From: Amphirosellinia nigrospora
Taxonomy: Eukaryota; Ascomycota; Sordariomycetes; Xylariales; Xylariaceae
DNA length: 64,000 nt
Assembly: GCA_004123355.1 (NCBI GenBank)
Contig: SCHM01000004.1
Location: 1,364,001 to 1,428,000 of the forward strand
Direction: 5' to 3'
Below the pieces are notes generated by a model. The model searched no databases and had not been told where the DNA came from. It was given only the letters and a program-made list of their open reading frames with translations. Shown piece after piece: positions 1-12,458 of this stretch. The position numbers and the translations under genes were made by a program. The first letter of the stretch is position 1. Each line of letters starts with the position of its first letter.

Positions 1-1216
1 AAATAGAACGTAGGTGGAAGATGAACAGTTAGCTAAATGAACTGTGAATATTCTGTGTCGAGCTGTATTATAAAGAAATGAACCGTCATAGGTATATCGT
101 CTACCTATATTCGATCAACAATACAACATCGGCCACATGTACAGCAGCTAATTAAAGATTACGGTCAAGGAGCAGACGGCATGGTTAGCAGTCTACAAGT
201 ATAGGTTCGCCAACAGAGTCGAGTCAAGCGAGCCAGTTAAGCGCGCATCCGCTCGCTTGCTTGCTAAGCCTCGTCAAACAAAGCGCGGGAAGTCATCTAG
301 CCGTTGGAAGGGTCCCTTGGCGATTACCCCCATGTTGACATGTACGGTGACCCAATGCGACGATCCGAAATAGACGACTGCATTGTTTGACAATCTGATG
401 TCGTGTTATGATTCGTCGTGTGTTTCCGGATGTCTCCCGCTCCAGACCGCCACAGGGGAAATGCTGTAGGATGCGACTTGAACAAAAATTAGTTGATACT
501 TAAGTAGAAAACCTGGCATGTAAAAAAAAAACCAAAAAAAACATCAAATTTTTTAAGTCTTAAAATTTAATCTGTTTATGCTATTTTTATTTTGAAAAAT
601 TCTTTAAGTTATATTATTGAACCTAAGAAATCATGGGCTTAAGACGCTATAGGTACTTGTGTGGTGTTTTGGCCGACCCCTCTGCCCTGTTTCTGTCGCC
701 GTGGCGCAGCGCGCTCGGACTCACCACATCCGCCCAGCCATTCGGGTCTACACCCTCGTTGTTTCATTGTTTCAACTCTCAAGACAACGCCAACGCCCAG
801 CAACATGTTCGTAAATCTGTGACCGCCAGCCGGTGGCTTATCACCGGCAATCTATCGTCCGAAAGTCTTAGGCCCAGAACCAGGGATGCACGAGGCACTC
901 GAGACCCTCACAACTTAAGCGGTGCGGTGTTGGGTTGCGCCAAGGATGCATACACAGGGTGACAGAGATGGCCAACGCTCAACGGAGTCCTGCAGCCGAA
1001 AATAGAATCCTACTTCAACCAATTACTCAACTTCGGTAACCTAGAATGCATGTTATGCCCTCCCTGTTTGTTTCTATAGCCTCTCTAAGGTTATCGTAGA
1101 GTAGGTAGGTAGTTAAATATGAACAACTCCCGGTGATGGTGTAGTCATTGTTGTTTATCATCAAGTCGTCTCTCATTCTCTGTCCGAAGTTTACCATCTC
1201 CAGACTTAAAATCGTA
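1..1216. other. Intergenic, no gene recognised
   Basis: No conserved coding sequence is seen. Bases about 510-620 are extremely A/T-rich with runs of A and T. An open frame at 633-962 (+) has no recognisable domain and composition like non-coding DNA, so it is not called. The last part should hold the promoter and 5' leader of the cupredoxin gene that begins at 1217. Confidence 0.5.
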
Positions 1217-3350
1217 ATGTCGTGGCGTCGACCTTCTACCTTAGCCCTTAGGCTGGCATTGTTTACATCTTTCGCTACCGCGGCCAATATCGAAGTCACC
1301 GTTGGCAAAGATGGCAAATTAGAATTCGCTCCCCCAAGTTTAAAGGCGGAAATAGGGGATACGGTCACATACAAGTTCTTTGCCAAGGTAGGCAGCGCAG
1401 TTTGACGTGGGATAAGTAATAAGCTAATGAACATCTTTCAAGAATCACGCTGTCGCTCAGTCGACCTTCGCCGACCCCTGCCATCTTCAAGACAACGGGA
1501 TATTTTCCGGTTTCACTCCAAATACTTCTCCAGACGTTTCCGCTCCGACAGACTTCACTGTCACCATAAACGATACTAAACCTCTATGGTTCTATTGGTG
1601 AGCTAAACACGGATTCGCGGGTTAGGAAGAGTCTCGTACTGACGCTCAATAGTCCGCAAACAACTGGAAATCACTGTCAAAGCGGCATGGTCCATGCCAT
1701 CAACGCGTATGTCTAACAGCATGGGATAGACAGAGACCAACTGACTAACATCGACCAGTCCCGACACGGGCAATACTTTTGACGCCTACAAGGCCAAGGC
1801 ACAGCAAGCTGCAACCCCCAGCACGCCACCCGCAGGCACTCTGCCTGTTGGTGGATTACGGAAACTCCATATCGATGTTGGCTTCAACGGCGAACTAATG
1901 TTCAACCCGAACAACGTCACAGAGTTAGTTGGCACTGTTGTCGAATTCAGCTACAACCCAGCCGTAAGTAGCTTTATTTGGGATATCATATCGAATTCGA
2001 CTAACAACGATTCCAGAACCACTCTATCGTCCAATCGTCCTTCGACAAGCCCTGCCAGCCTATCGAAAGAGAAGGAGGCGGATTCATAGCCCCTTTTGTT
2101 CCGACGCAACAGACACCGTCCGGGGTGACGTTTGAAGTCACGTTAACCAACGCCGACCCTATCTGTTCTACTGCGCTCAAACCAAGAAATCACATTGTCA
2201 GTCTGGTATGGTCGGCTCTATCAACGCTGCAACAGAGGGTGCAAAGACTTTCCAAGCGTTCAAGGACCTTGCTTCCAAGGCGCCCCAAGCACAATCGGAC
2301 CAGATTCACCAGTTGTTGGCGCTCTGAAAGTGAATGGCACTTTCATTTCCAGTCTTGGGGGAACCGTACTAGATACAACAACTCTAGACCCATCATTGGG
2401 AAGCCAAATCCCGCCGCCGGAAATGAATTATCCGCCTTACATCGGCGGCATGGCCGGAGGTAACCAGCCCGCGGATTACAACTGGGAGACAACATCACAG
2501 ACGAAGCCGTCGCGATCCTGCAGTCGCTTCAGTACATCGACAACTTCATCGTCGTGTTGCTGCTCGAGGGGTACAGCCGAGTCAACCAAGGACAGTGGAG
2601 CGACGTGTACCCAGGCTCGATCACGCAGACGCTCGGCTCGCTAGTTGCGCAGAGCCTGATCCATCGACGCACGTACACGGACTCTCTCCAGCACTTCAAC
2701 AAAGACGTAGTCGCGTCTGCAGCAAGTATGATCTCGACGCAGCGCTCGAGGACGTGGACACGTGGCTCGCGACCGTCCTGGCGAGCCTCCACCTCTCCAT
2801 CGGCGCAACTCTGGATGCCCTGGTCACTCCTCGCGATCAGCGACCCGTGGTCGACGCCCGCACTCGCCACAGGCCTCGCTCGCAGGCGCGCATGAGCGCT
2901 GTCGTGAATCTGATGCAGAACCACGTAGCAGCCGCCGCGCCACGCGAGGTGTTGATACCAAACGAACTAGCGACATCGTACATTGCATCCCACTACGCTC
3001 AGGATTCCAGCTGCGCCCCTCCCGGTGCCACGAAGGCCATCCCGGCCCTCGTGATCAAAGATAAAACGATACAGCCAGACACGAACAGAGTGGTAGAGAT
3101 CACAATCGACATTCCCAAGGGCACTCAAGGTGGTCTCTTCATCGCGTGGCTTGGCCCCTGGGGCGGCCTCAAATACACATCCGTCGACGCCACGGATGGC
3201 CTAGCTTCCGTCCCGGATTCGCTCTCTGGGCACGTATGGGCTGTCCTGACGAATAAGGACGGTGTCAAGGTCGCTGATCTAGACACCGTCACGGTTGCGG
3301 GTCCCGAGATCCTATGGGTTTCGCAACAGTGGTCTGTATCAGATTTTTAG
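1217..3350 (+). CDS. Secreted double-cupredoxin protein with C-terminal ferritin-like (Rds1-type) region
   Basis: Predicted extracellular protein. The ATG at 1217 is preferred over 1148 because it puts a clean signal peptide (basic start, hydrophobic LALRLALFTSFATA) at the N-terminus. Two cupredoxin domains follow, each with a type-1 copper ligand set: NHAV or NHSI, then FYC, and HCQSGM. GT-AG introns lie near 1390-1440, 1600-1650, 1708-1758 and 1964-2014. From about 2400 the sequence switches to the ferritin-like fold known from fungal stress protein Rds1 and late sexual development proteins (QSLQYIDNF, SQARMSAVVNLMQNH, AWLGPWG). The frame breaks near 2161, 2487, 2716, 2826 and 2880, each explained by one lost or gained base. 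Cupredoxin plus ferritin-like in one chain suggests metal handling or oxidation at the cell surface, which is inference. Domain calls are firm; intactness is not. Confidence 0.8.
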
Positions 3351-4170
3351 ATTAGGGGGACTTTTTGATGATATGCGATGTTTAGCCCTTGTGGCGTTCA
3401 ATGATTTTAACCCCCCTGAGGAATAGGCGTTGTAGGTTCGTTGGGCTTCGTCATGTTATGTAATGGTCGAGACAAGGATTTTAGATGTTATGACTGATTA
3501 TAAATGTAATTGATATAACTATACTTTCCAAGACTATCTTTTTAGGAATCATTGTGATTGCATTTCTATTTCACTACCCCGGACTTGGGGCTTCATCACT
3601 AAAAATGATGTTTGTAAAACACTCAAATCATATTTTCAACTTGGCTTGCCGAATTAATATTACCAAATCATATCTCACATAGACACATAGGTACGCGACG
3701 CAAGGGCAACCCGTCAAGTACTGTTTTTGTTGTTACTACCTAGGCAGTGTATAAAAAATCAGGTATTATTCTTCAATCACTAGCCCTCTCCTTCAAAATT
3801 TTTGTGTACAACTGGGACCAACTGGCATGAACTTTAAATACAATCGTGAGTTGACAGTTCTCGAATATCTTCTAATTGTACACCTTCTGACTAAAACAGG
3901 TTCAGTTTAAACGATGTATTAGACTACATTTTAGGATTATAGACCTAACCAATACGATCTTACCGTAGTTAAATTCAACCTAACAATAGTTCGTTGCTCC
4001 TATTGTAACCTTCAGGGGGTGGCTGAGTGGTTGCTGGTACGGGCAAGTTCACTTCACGGTTCTTCCGTATTGAAAGTTTGTTTTCTCCAAAATCTCAGGC
4101 GCCAAACTCAAACGGAATATCAATCTTATCCCGAATTTGATCTAATCTCGTGTTAGCTATGTCAGTTTCT
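3351..4170. other. Intergenic, A/T-rich, convergent gene ends
   Basis: This is the space between the 3' end of the cupredoxin gene (+) and the 3' end of the Zn2Cys6 regulator (-). It should hold both 3' untranslated regions. No coding signal or repeat stands out. Confidence 0.5.
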
Positions 4171-6638
4171 CTATACTATAAGGTGTAGCAACCAACCTCG
4201 CATGCCACCTAATGCTTCAAAAGCTGCAGCATAATTCTCTAGAGTTGCTAAGACGGAAAGGAGTCCCTGTTGCAGACGATCACGCAAATTGTCTACGAGG
4301 ACGCTGTTATTCCCGTTTGATCTAGGGTATATGGTCTCGATGCGATCCTTGACCATAAGCAGGGCGTAACTAGACTGCATGGCGCAACAAGCAAAGGAGG
4401 GCATCGTTCTGGGGGTAATCAAAGTTGATCTGGAACCTAGATAGATGGGGGTCTCGCAAAATTGGCTGGCGGGATTTGGATAAGGCATAGCATCAAAGCT
4501 TGCGGCGATGTTAAGGGCAGCCTTTAAGCAAATCCTGGAAGACTCATGCCTCGAGAATGGGAAGTCGGATATGGAGGACTGTATATGCCCATTCGCCCCC
4601 GGTGAGGGGCTATCGGACGAGCCAGGCGATAAGGATCCTGTAGAGTGACTATAAGATGATGGAGGGCTATGCAAAGATGTCATACAGCATGCCAACCGCT
4701 GTGGCTCCGAGCCATCCAGGTCCTTCTTGGGGAGGCTAGCTAAATCGCAGTGTTTGCTGGAGAACACCGCAACGTCAAAGAAGGCGCAGTAGCGATGCAC
4801 CTTGATTCGGGCACTGCGAAAAGACTTGTCAGCACATCGTTACTTCGTTACACATAATAAAACTAATACCTATTCAACTTGATACGCGACATGCATCGCA
4901 ATGCATTAGCCACAACAGCCTCGCTACGATCAACCGGTTGGGTTAACGAGTAGTTGGTAGACCATGACTCGGATTGAGTTATCAACGGCTCTAATAGTCC
5001 CTCAAGCTCCTGCATACGATTATAGATTCGAGTCATGTCTGTCTCAGCTTTTCTGACCTTGTTAAAATCGATTACGAACTGTGTGGCGGCTAGAATAGCT
5101 TGCTGGGATCGTACGAAACTCGGCCAAGCCTTCAAACGGTCAGCACAGTTAGAAAAGAGTGGTTAATCTCGTACCTGTGGATCGGCTTCAATCGTAGGGT
5201 ATCGAGCCGTGTAGCTGGGACCAAAGACCTCAAAAGTTGGAGGCTACGTTGCTGTTAATATACGGATACAAGTAATTCCATGGGGGTCCGCAGATTTACC
5301 GTGTTGCTGACTATCGAGCCTTGACAGACACAAATATATGTCATCCACCAGACACGTCGGCGCGCCTCTGAATATTTGTCTTCGACGTCATTCCTTGTGT
5401 GTAGAAACAGAGACATTGCTGCTACTAACGCTGCGCCGGCTCGTGCACGCATTTTCTTCAGGTTCCCACGTTGAGCATACTCGTAAACACTTAAGAGGTC
5501 AAGAGCGATAATACTTTCCAGCTCTAAGGGGACCGCTGGGTGGAATTGTTCCCTATATCCCTCGCTATCGGCGTCATCAAGAGCCTTGGATGGGTCAACA
5601 GACGATTCCGGTCGCTCATTCTCATTTTCAATGCTCTCTAATGAACTTTTGGCAAGAAACTGAGAATATGTACGTCTCCAGCGAATAGACTCCTCGCTTG
5701 ACGGGTTAGAGTCGAGAGGAGATGGAATAAGTGCTAGTAGTATTGCTGAGATGGCGAGAGAAATCGCAGAGAAAGGTTCTTGAAAGCTATCATTCTGATT
5801 TTCCGCGAGGGCGAGCGGTTGGTCGGGTGCAGGTACCTGCTCTGGTGGTGGCAGGATGGGGAAAAATGGATGGATCCAAATATAATACGCATTCAAACTC
5901 CGTTAATGTTAGTTGTGATATTCACTCGAGTTGCGCAATAACTCACATGGCACTATCGTTATTGCCGTAAGTGCGAGCGACCGGCACATGTATATTGAAG
6001 GGCGAATCATCTACAGGACTTTGAAAAAGGTGATCATAAATAGCATCGCTGTCCTGGAATACGTCGGCTAACGATTTGAGGCCGGCTCCAGGCCCAATAT
6101 ATTCTTCTACCAATAGTCCTATAACTCGTCAACACCTAGACGGGTGTTTGAACATGGGACATCTCACCCTGTTGTGGAAGCTCCTCGACTTTGGGGGTAG
6201 AGAGGTGGCAAGGTCCTGGTAGTCGGAAAGAGGACGCGATTTCTTGCGGATGCGCGGTCCCCCCCTCCGACTAGGTTTGTATACGCACTCGCGATCCTTT
6301 GTTACACACTGAGACTGGGGTTAGACTTTCTGTTTTGCTGCCGTCGGGTCGCACACTATGAAGAGCAGTTTGGGGCAGAATGACAAATCTAAGGGAAAGG
6401 GGAACTATACACTGGCGCACGGCTGCCCGCCGTTACATCTCGTTCTCGACGCCCGGCTTTTTGTTTTGATCCGCTATTAGTACGAGGTGACACGGCGCGA
6501 ACGAATGAAGTTCGTAGAGCCTGACGTATGACGGGCCACGTACCAGGATAGACAGGCTATCTTCACAGGAGGAACAGCAAATTTCTTCCTCGAAGGAGTA
6601 GCACAAGGCCTAGACGGTGCTTCGGCCACCTCGGCCAT
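4171..6638 (-). CDS. Zn(II)2Cys6 transcription factor with fungal-specific TF domain
   Basis: Predicted nuclear DNA-binding regulator. Start chosen at 6638 (MAEVAEAPSRP). Joining three exons (6638-6544, 6456-6411, 6308-6168) gives an exact binuclear zinc cluster C-x2-C-x6-C-x5-C-x2-C-x6-C: ACLSC, RASRTRC, NGGQPC, ASC, VTKDREC. It is followed by YKPSRRGGPR and a basic RIRKK stretch. The next exons (6118-5947, 5897 to about 5297, and on to 4171) encode the middle-homology domain: NAYYIWIHPFFPILPPP, PPTFEVFG, RRRVWWMTYICVCQ and VIDFNKVRK. A Ser/Pro-rich linker (HSPPSSYSHSTGSLSPGSS) follows the exon beginning ARIKVHRYCAFFD. The order matches the family common in filamentous fungi; the target pathway cannot be told. 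The junction at 6168/6118 is out of phase by one base, as elsewhere in the window. The extreme C-terminus after GGMRG is uncertain and may be an intron donor. Confidence 0.85.
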
Positions 6639-7184
6639 GATGATGAGCAAAGCTCGCGATGCGCAACTGACTGGACACGGTGATGGGGGTCGCGATAGGG
6701 GTGGGGGGGGATTCAGTAGCTCCCGTCTCGGTCAGACACACTTAGGTAATGAAATCCGCACTCGGATCGGGTGCGGTATGTTCGGTTTAGTTTTCTCGTT
6801 GTTTGTTCTTGTCCGTCTGGGTACCTGATTGCCCAAGATGGAGGCGCTACGGAACTTGGCGGGGATGGGAAAGGAGAAGAAGGAAGTAGAGCTCCGACAG
6901 GGCTGGCCGGGGAATTTTCTGGCGAATCTGGGGTTTTGAGGGAATTGAAGCTACAGCACCCGTCCTGGAGCTTTGATCAATCGTTCGACTAGAATCGCCA
7001 GTAGCACCAACCAACACCAGTAACCAGCGAGCAAGATGAGCAGCGGGTGGCGAGCGGGGGAGCGAGGGCACTGCCGTCGTTGTACAACGAAAGCCACACA
7101 CACTTCGTACTTATATACAACGCACATACAGCAAACATGTGTGTCCACTGGTCCCCAGTTGGCTCACACCCAGGCCAGGCTACC

Positions 7185-7216
7185 AGGGTATCAGGGTATC
7201 AGGGTCTCAGGGTCTC
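7185..7216. repeat. Tandem repeat, 8-bp unit AGGGTATC/AGGGTCTC x4
   Basis: Two copies of AGGGTATC are followed by two copies of AGGGTCTC, read directly from the sequence. It lies in the gap upstream of the Zn2Cys6 regulator. No function is implied. Confidence 0.9.
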
Positions 7217-7950
7217 AGCATCTGCTGGTGCGCAATCAAGCGTAGTGTAGTGTACCTATTCCCATTCATCCATGGGGGGGCCCTAGTGGGTGATGGGTGG
7301 GGAGATTTGCACAAACAGGCGAGATGTGATACCTTAGCAGGTATGTACATGTAGGTATTGACTCAAGTCGACGTGCCAAAATAAGGGGTCCTCGGATCGA
7401 GATGTTATACGTACAAGGTACGTGTTTTTGAGGGACGTTTCATGGCCAGTGGGTATTGCAGGCAAGAGATTGTTCGGATTCGCCTCGACCGACTTTCCAC
7501 GGTGGCGCGAGCAGATAGCAGGACCTGGACAGGAAATATGCGTAAATCGCCCGTTCAGAGCAGGTAGCTGGTTGGAGAAGCTGTTTTGGTAATACATCTG
7601 TAGCATCTCTCCGGCTGGTTGGGAAAAGGCTTAACGAATGGCCTGATCAGTCTCCAATCCGCAGGCCCAACCCCGGTCACCAATAGCTGTCTACCTGGGT
7701 AGTGTCTGCTCTAGTGGGTACCGCTCTACCTTCCTAAGTACCTACTATGTAGATACACATCATTGCCTACCTAGTGCAGGTAGTGCACCTGTGTAGTATT
7801 CTGTCCAGCTGTTCAGCATGGTGCAATGCGATGCGATGTGGTGCCCGATTCGCCGTCTACTTGTCTGCAGTATTTCCTGCAGCAGCGGAGCGGCACTGTC
7901 AACGCAACGGCACAAGCGGCTGCGGCATCCATCGCGCTCGGCTACATATA

Positions 7951-7980
7951 GTCTACAGTAGTCTACAGTAGTCTAGGTAC
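7951..7980. repeat. Tandem repeat, 10-bp unit GTCTACAGTA
   Basis: Two exact 10-bp units and a third diverged one (GTCTAGGTAC). It is short and in non-coding sequence. Confidence 0.85.
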
Positions 7981-8092
7981 AGTACAACATGGCGATGACG
8001 ATGATCCTCAGTAACCTAACCTCCGCTAACCACAAAGTTGGCGCGCTAGGGCGCTAAGGAGACCTCGGCCTGCTCGCGTATTATATCTTATG

Positions 8093-8127
8093 TCCTATAT
8101 CCTGTATCCTGTATCCTGTATCCTGCC
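8093..8127. repeat. Tandem repeat, 7-bp unit TCCTGTA
   Basis: One TCCTATA unit, three TCCTGTA units and a final partial TCCTGCC. A simple microsatellite in non-coding sequence. Confidence 0.9.
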
Positions 8128-8984
8128 GGCACTGCGCTGCGGGAGCCATGATAAACCAAGCCAAACCGAACCCCAACCAAACGTGGGGTGGAAGATCCCG
8201 ATGTCGAATTATTTGGCTGACATTGACTCGGCTGCTGTCTCAGCCCGCTGCGTCGTACCCATCAATGACCAATGTATGATCTAAATGGAATCTGGGGAAT
8301 ACAAGAGAGCAGCCGTGCTGTGCCATACAATGCCATTGAAAACAGAAACATGCACACTTCCGCGGCGCTTGTATAGCCCATCCATTCAAGGTTGTCCCGA
8401 AGACGAGTTGGATCCGTCACTGATAGCCGAGCTCTCTCCATCGCGATGCGTGAGCGCACTGTTCCCTTCCTTTATCATCAAAGGTTCGTCTTGGTAAGCA
8501 CCAGGCCGGGCAACCTCTGCGGCCTGCTCTCTCATCCATCCCCGCACAACCTACCTTATAGGACACCATAGGAGGTAGTATTGTACTCATACTTTTCTGA
8601 TGCCATACATCAAGTATTTGGGTCTCTGACCTACGTCCAATTCCGGTACCTAATAGCGTGCCCCAGATATGCGCTTACTGAGAGCGGAGTTTGTCCGCAC
8701 GCCCAGGCTCTTATCTACAGTAGTACTGGTCTTTGATCTTATGTCTAATAAAAGAGATACTTAAGTAGGTATCTAACTTACTGCCTATCCTTTTGAAGGG
8801 CATTTCGGCACCAGTATATAAGAGAATGGCCTATTTTTACCTTTAACCTGGACTTACCGCTCCATTTGCAGTTGTAACTGCATTTAAAATAGGACGACCG
8901 TTTCTTTTTTATCCTAACATTGCTATAACATTATTTTCTGTCCTAACAGAGCTTTTAATCGGACTGAACCTTGTGTGTTTTACC

Positions 8985-8994
8985 TACCTAGGTA
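8985..8994. repeat. Intergenic palindrome TACCTAGGTA (copy 1 of 5)
   Basis: A perfect 10-bp palindrome in the gap between GT90 and the Zn2Cys6 gene, preceded by an extra TACC half unit. See copies at 16311, 16668, 30249 and 46624. Confidence 0.75.
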
Positions 8995-9513
8995 GAGAGT
9001 GTGAGTGTGGGTAGGGTGTGTGTGGCTGCGTGGCAGTATTAGGCGGTGTCGGCGCAAAAACGCCCAGAAGAGTACCTAATGTTGGTGGGGAGGGGGGGCC
9101 GGGGGCTTTTCTGGTTAATCCATTTCACCTCGCCAGACCAACTACCATGTAAGTAAGTATCTAGCACCATCTTGGTCATGGGCATCGACCACAAATTCGT
9201 CGCGTATCATGCTGTTTATAATTTGGATCATGGACCCCCGAGCAGTACTTTTGGGCGGGTGACGGGAGGAGCCTTGCGGGTATCCTTCACTCATATAATT
9301 TCACATGCCAGGCTCCGGCGTCTTAGGCAATCCATTTGACATTTATATGGTTGACCACCAGTAGGGTCCGTTAGGTAGTGTTTGGCTTTTAAAGGATCAA
9401 TTATATGAATAGCCTATGCTCTCTCTTGCATCATCAATTACTCGTCCATATCTTTAATCGTGTTGTTAGCTGATGTATTCTACCGAGCAAATAGAATTGG
9501 GGCCGATCGACAC

Positions 9514-11291
9514 TTACTCCAATAAAAGTCTAAAGAACCAAACCTCCATATCCTCCTTGCGCATAGTCTTCGCCGCCCACTCGCGCTTCAGCATCGCCAG
9601 GCGTTCGGCCTCTTTCCGTCCGACAGGATCACTCATGAAGAACCGGATAGTTTCAAGCCAGTCGCTACCCATACCGCCGACAGCACTGCTGGCATCGCCA
9701 TCTCCGCCATCAGTGAACCGGAGGCTAAGCGGGATGTAATGGATCCAAGGCCAAAGCCACTCGTTAGTCCACTCACGGAACACGCCGACCTTGTACACGA
9801 GACTCTTACTGCGGAGCAGCGTCAAGAACCGCCCGCTAAAGGCATTGCCGTCCATGTCGAGCAGGTGTCTGTGTGTCCAGCCCTCCTCACGTGTGCGCGC
9901 CTCCTTCAATCCGAAGGCGGCCTCCTGCTCTTTGCAGTCATTGTCTTCGCACTGCACTATGTTCGTGAAGCCGACGTCCATGTAGTGCTTGAACACCGTG
10001 CGCGATATGTTCTGTGGGACCCAGACAACGTCGCCGTTCTCGGTCTCAGCCTGTGTTAAAATTGGGCTCTCGCCTGCGGACAACTGCAGTGCTTTGACGA
10101 TGCGCTGACGGTGCTGGTAGCGCCACGAGCCACCCTGGCTCTGGCCGCCAGTTGTTGAGCCTCGCCAAAAGAATGTCTCTTTCTTGGCGCTCCAGTCTAG
10201 GTCTGTAGACTCCTTGTAGTCGTCGACAGCCATCCAGTACCACGGTGCTGGGATGAGAATGTCCTGGTTTGATGACGTCTTGGACGATGAAAAGACTGGT
10301 ATCAAGTCGTGCGTGACTCTAGTCCCGCATGTCATGACAAAGTATCCGTGCGTCAAGGCGAGCGAGGGCGAGTTGCAGATGTCGGTCATGCTCGTTTCGT
10401 TGGACGGGAAGCCAAGGTCGCCGAAGGCATGTTCGGACGTGTCGTCTCTTAGAGATTCCTCGAGACTTCTGGCTGCCGATTGAGGGCTACAGGATAACTT
10501 GGAGGCTTGCCACATGGGCTGGTTCTGGAGCTGGAAGAAGCGCGTGTGATGGAATGTCTCGAATCCATCTTGATAAATCGAGCTATTGTCAGAGAATGGT
10601 TTCAAAGGGGCCTTGTTCAATCTCGCGCCAGGCATGGCACGGCTGCGAGCGGTCGTGACTAGCTGGCCGAGGTCGTCATTAGGAACCACGACGCGAGGCT
10701 CGTCGGGCAGGTTGAAGGCCAGATATCATATCAGGTAGCCACTTAATGAAGTCTTTGGCCATCTCCGGCACTAAGTCTTTCAAATATCCCATCCATTCTC
10801 AGCCATGAATTCGATACTCCCCGTTACGGACTGGATACCCCATAATGCGTTGTGGTCTGGCGGGTAACCCAGACCTTCGATCGTCCTAGCACGTATCTCA
10901 GCTGGCGGCATACCCAGAATGGAGTCATCAGCTCATAGATCAAGTCGTATTCGTCGACGAGCAAGGAATTGCGGGCCGCCGCGAATTCATACCAGCGATC
11001 GAAGTTCGGCGGCGGGGGTATTTGGTAACGGTGTTGATACTCGTCAACTGCCTGCTCCAGCGTCTTCGATTGTTTGTCGACCGTCTCCCGCCAGTGCTCT
11101 TCTGCCTTTTTTATCAGAGTCACAATGGGATGGATCGCCGATCGCGCTTGATTGTTGTTGCTGTTGTTATTGTTGCTGAATCTATATCTGTTCAGCGGCT
11201 CTATCACTAGTGGGCCAGAGCTCAGCAGCGCGATCATGGCGAGGAGGGATATCGGGAGCACAGCTTTCCGAGAGATAAGTCGGCGACGCAT
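9514..11291 (-). CDS. GT90 (CAP10-like) glycosyltransferase, type II membrane protein
   Basis: Likely a Golgi glycosyltransferase of the CAP10/GT90 family, which includes cryptococcal capsule proteins and a xylosyltransferase; the acceptor here is unknown. The start at 11291 (MRRRLISRK) puts a basic stretch just before one hydrophobic signal-anchor (AVLPISLLAMIALLSSGPLV); an in-frame ATG at 11363 is the alternative. An Asn-rich tract (NNNNSNNN) follows the anchor. The catalytic half shows the family blocks ETFFWRGSTTGG, HRHLLDMDGNAFSGRF, SKSLVYK and EWLWPWIHYIPL. The frame breaks near 10905 (PFW to GMPPAE), near 10773 (WDI to KDLVPE, a T run short by one) and near 10720 (ISG to NLPDEP). Each is a one-base loss, and together they reconnect the stem to the catalytic domain. 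Family call is firm. Confidence 0.88.
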
Positions 11292-12458
11292 TGTATCCTC
11301 TTTGAGCCGCACAAAGAGCCGCGGCAGCCAAGGAGTTCCCGTTGCTAATATGCAAATAGCCAAAAAATCCCCGATATGTGGTCTTTTCGCGCGTGGTCGC
11401 TAGGAAAGAACACTATGAACAGCTTCTGATCATTTGATTACTGGTCATGCTATATTATAACGTGTACAGATCGCCTTGAAAACAACAATGGCTTATCGTC
11501 TCTATATTCAACTCCATTCCATGCTAAGGCGGACCGAAGCGAAGCTTAAATCTTTCGCCAAAGCCTATCTTACTACAATCAGCAGTCTAATTGGTCAATA
11601 ACGATGATTTAGTTCACTAAACCGCTCGATACACGAGGGAATAATCTCCTGCAGGCTGCAGCTGGCCCAAAGGATTCGTGGGCGCTTGCCTCATGTTCAC
11701 TATTCTTGGCATCCCCTGTCAGAGCAAGAAGTGCAATTTCTTTGCAATTCGATTATATGTGAGCAGACAGTCCGCACCACCATCTCCATTACTATAACAT
11801 GAATTTACTACGGTATTTCCACCTCTGCTCCGTAGGTTAGGGCTAGGGCTAGGGATCTCCTATTGTAAAAATGGCAAGGGCTAGGGTGTTCAGTTGAGAA
11901 GAAAGAGTCTCGATAAAAGTTGGCTAATCGACGATACTGGCATCTTAGAATGTAACATATCATGTCAGATTACCTACTACGTACTAAGGACTTAGAGCTT
12001 CTTTTCAAGTTCATACGACATGTCTCTATTAATCACACTTGCTCTTTATGTGATCACCACGTTTTCCGTGTGATCACTGATTTTTCCGCAACCAGGTTGA
12101 CAATAATAGCTACCCTCATGAAGATGATGGATGACAAGATAAGAAGAGGGTGGCCGCATGCGATTAAACCGTGTGGCGGTGCCTCATCTATGCAGGCTAT
12201 GACACAGAGATAATTTTACATGAGTTGCCAGGTGAAGGAATTTCAAACCGTTACAGATTCCGTAGGCATCCTAAATTCTGAACGTGGGACTGTTGCGTGG
12301 AAAGACTTGCCTCGTTACTATATCTTTTATATCCTGGCTTTCCTGATTTCGTATATTGACAGCATTATTCATGAAATCAGGCCTTACAGCCGCTTACAAC
12401 TCGAGTTTGACATCATTTCAATCAAAGTTGCAGCTACGAGAGCCATCTTTTCGTTGAT
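11292..12458. other. Intergenic, promoter side of GT90 and of the small membrane protein
   Basis: No coding sequence is supported. Short telomere-like units (TTAGGGCTAGGGCTAGGG) sit at 11837-11854 and a single GGGCTAGGG near 11880, too few to be a telomere remnant. The interval contains the divergent upstream regions of GT90 (-) and the membrane protein (+). Confidence 0.45.

Larger units (their letters stand above)
6639..9513. other. Long intergenic gap with several short tandem repeats
   Basis: This 2.9-kb space lies upstream of the Zn2Cys6 regulator and downstream of GT90. No gene is supported. It holds three separate small tandem arrays (7185-7216, 7951-7980, 8093-8127), G-runs near 6700 and 9085, and one perfect copy of the intergenic palindrome TACCTAGGTA at 8985-8994. 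Short open frames here are low complexity. Confidence 0.55.

Noticed and set aside
633-962. 109-residue open frame on the + strand
   Set aside because: No domain, no splice context, no homologous blocks recognised; likely chance.
4014-4100. tRNA-like start GGTGGCTGAGTGGTT
   Set aside because: It resembles a Ser/Leu tRNA D-arm, but no matching T-arm (GGTTCRANNCC) or acceptor stem follows.
11837-11854. Telomere-like units TTAGGGCTAGGGCTAGGG, with a similar unit near 36520
   Set aside because: The units are only two to three, not pure TTAGGG, and are not at a sequence end. Too short to claim an interstitial telomere.
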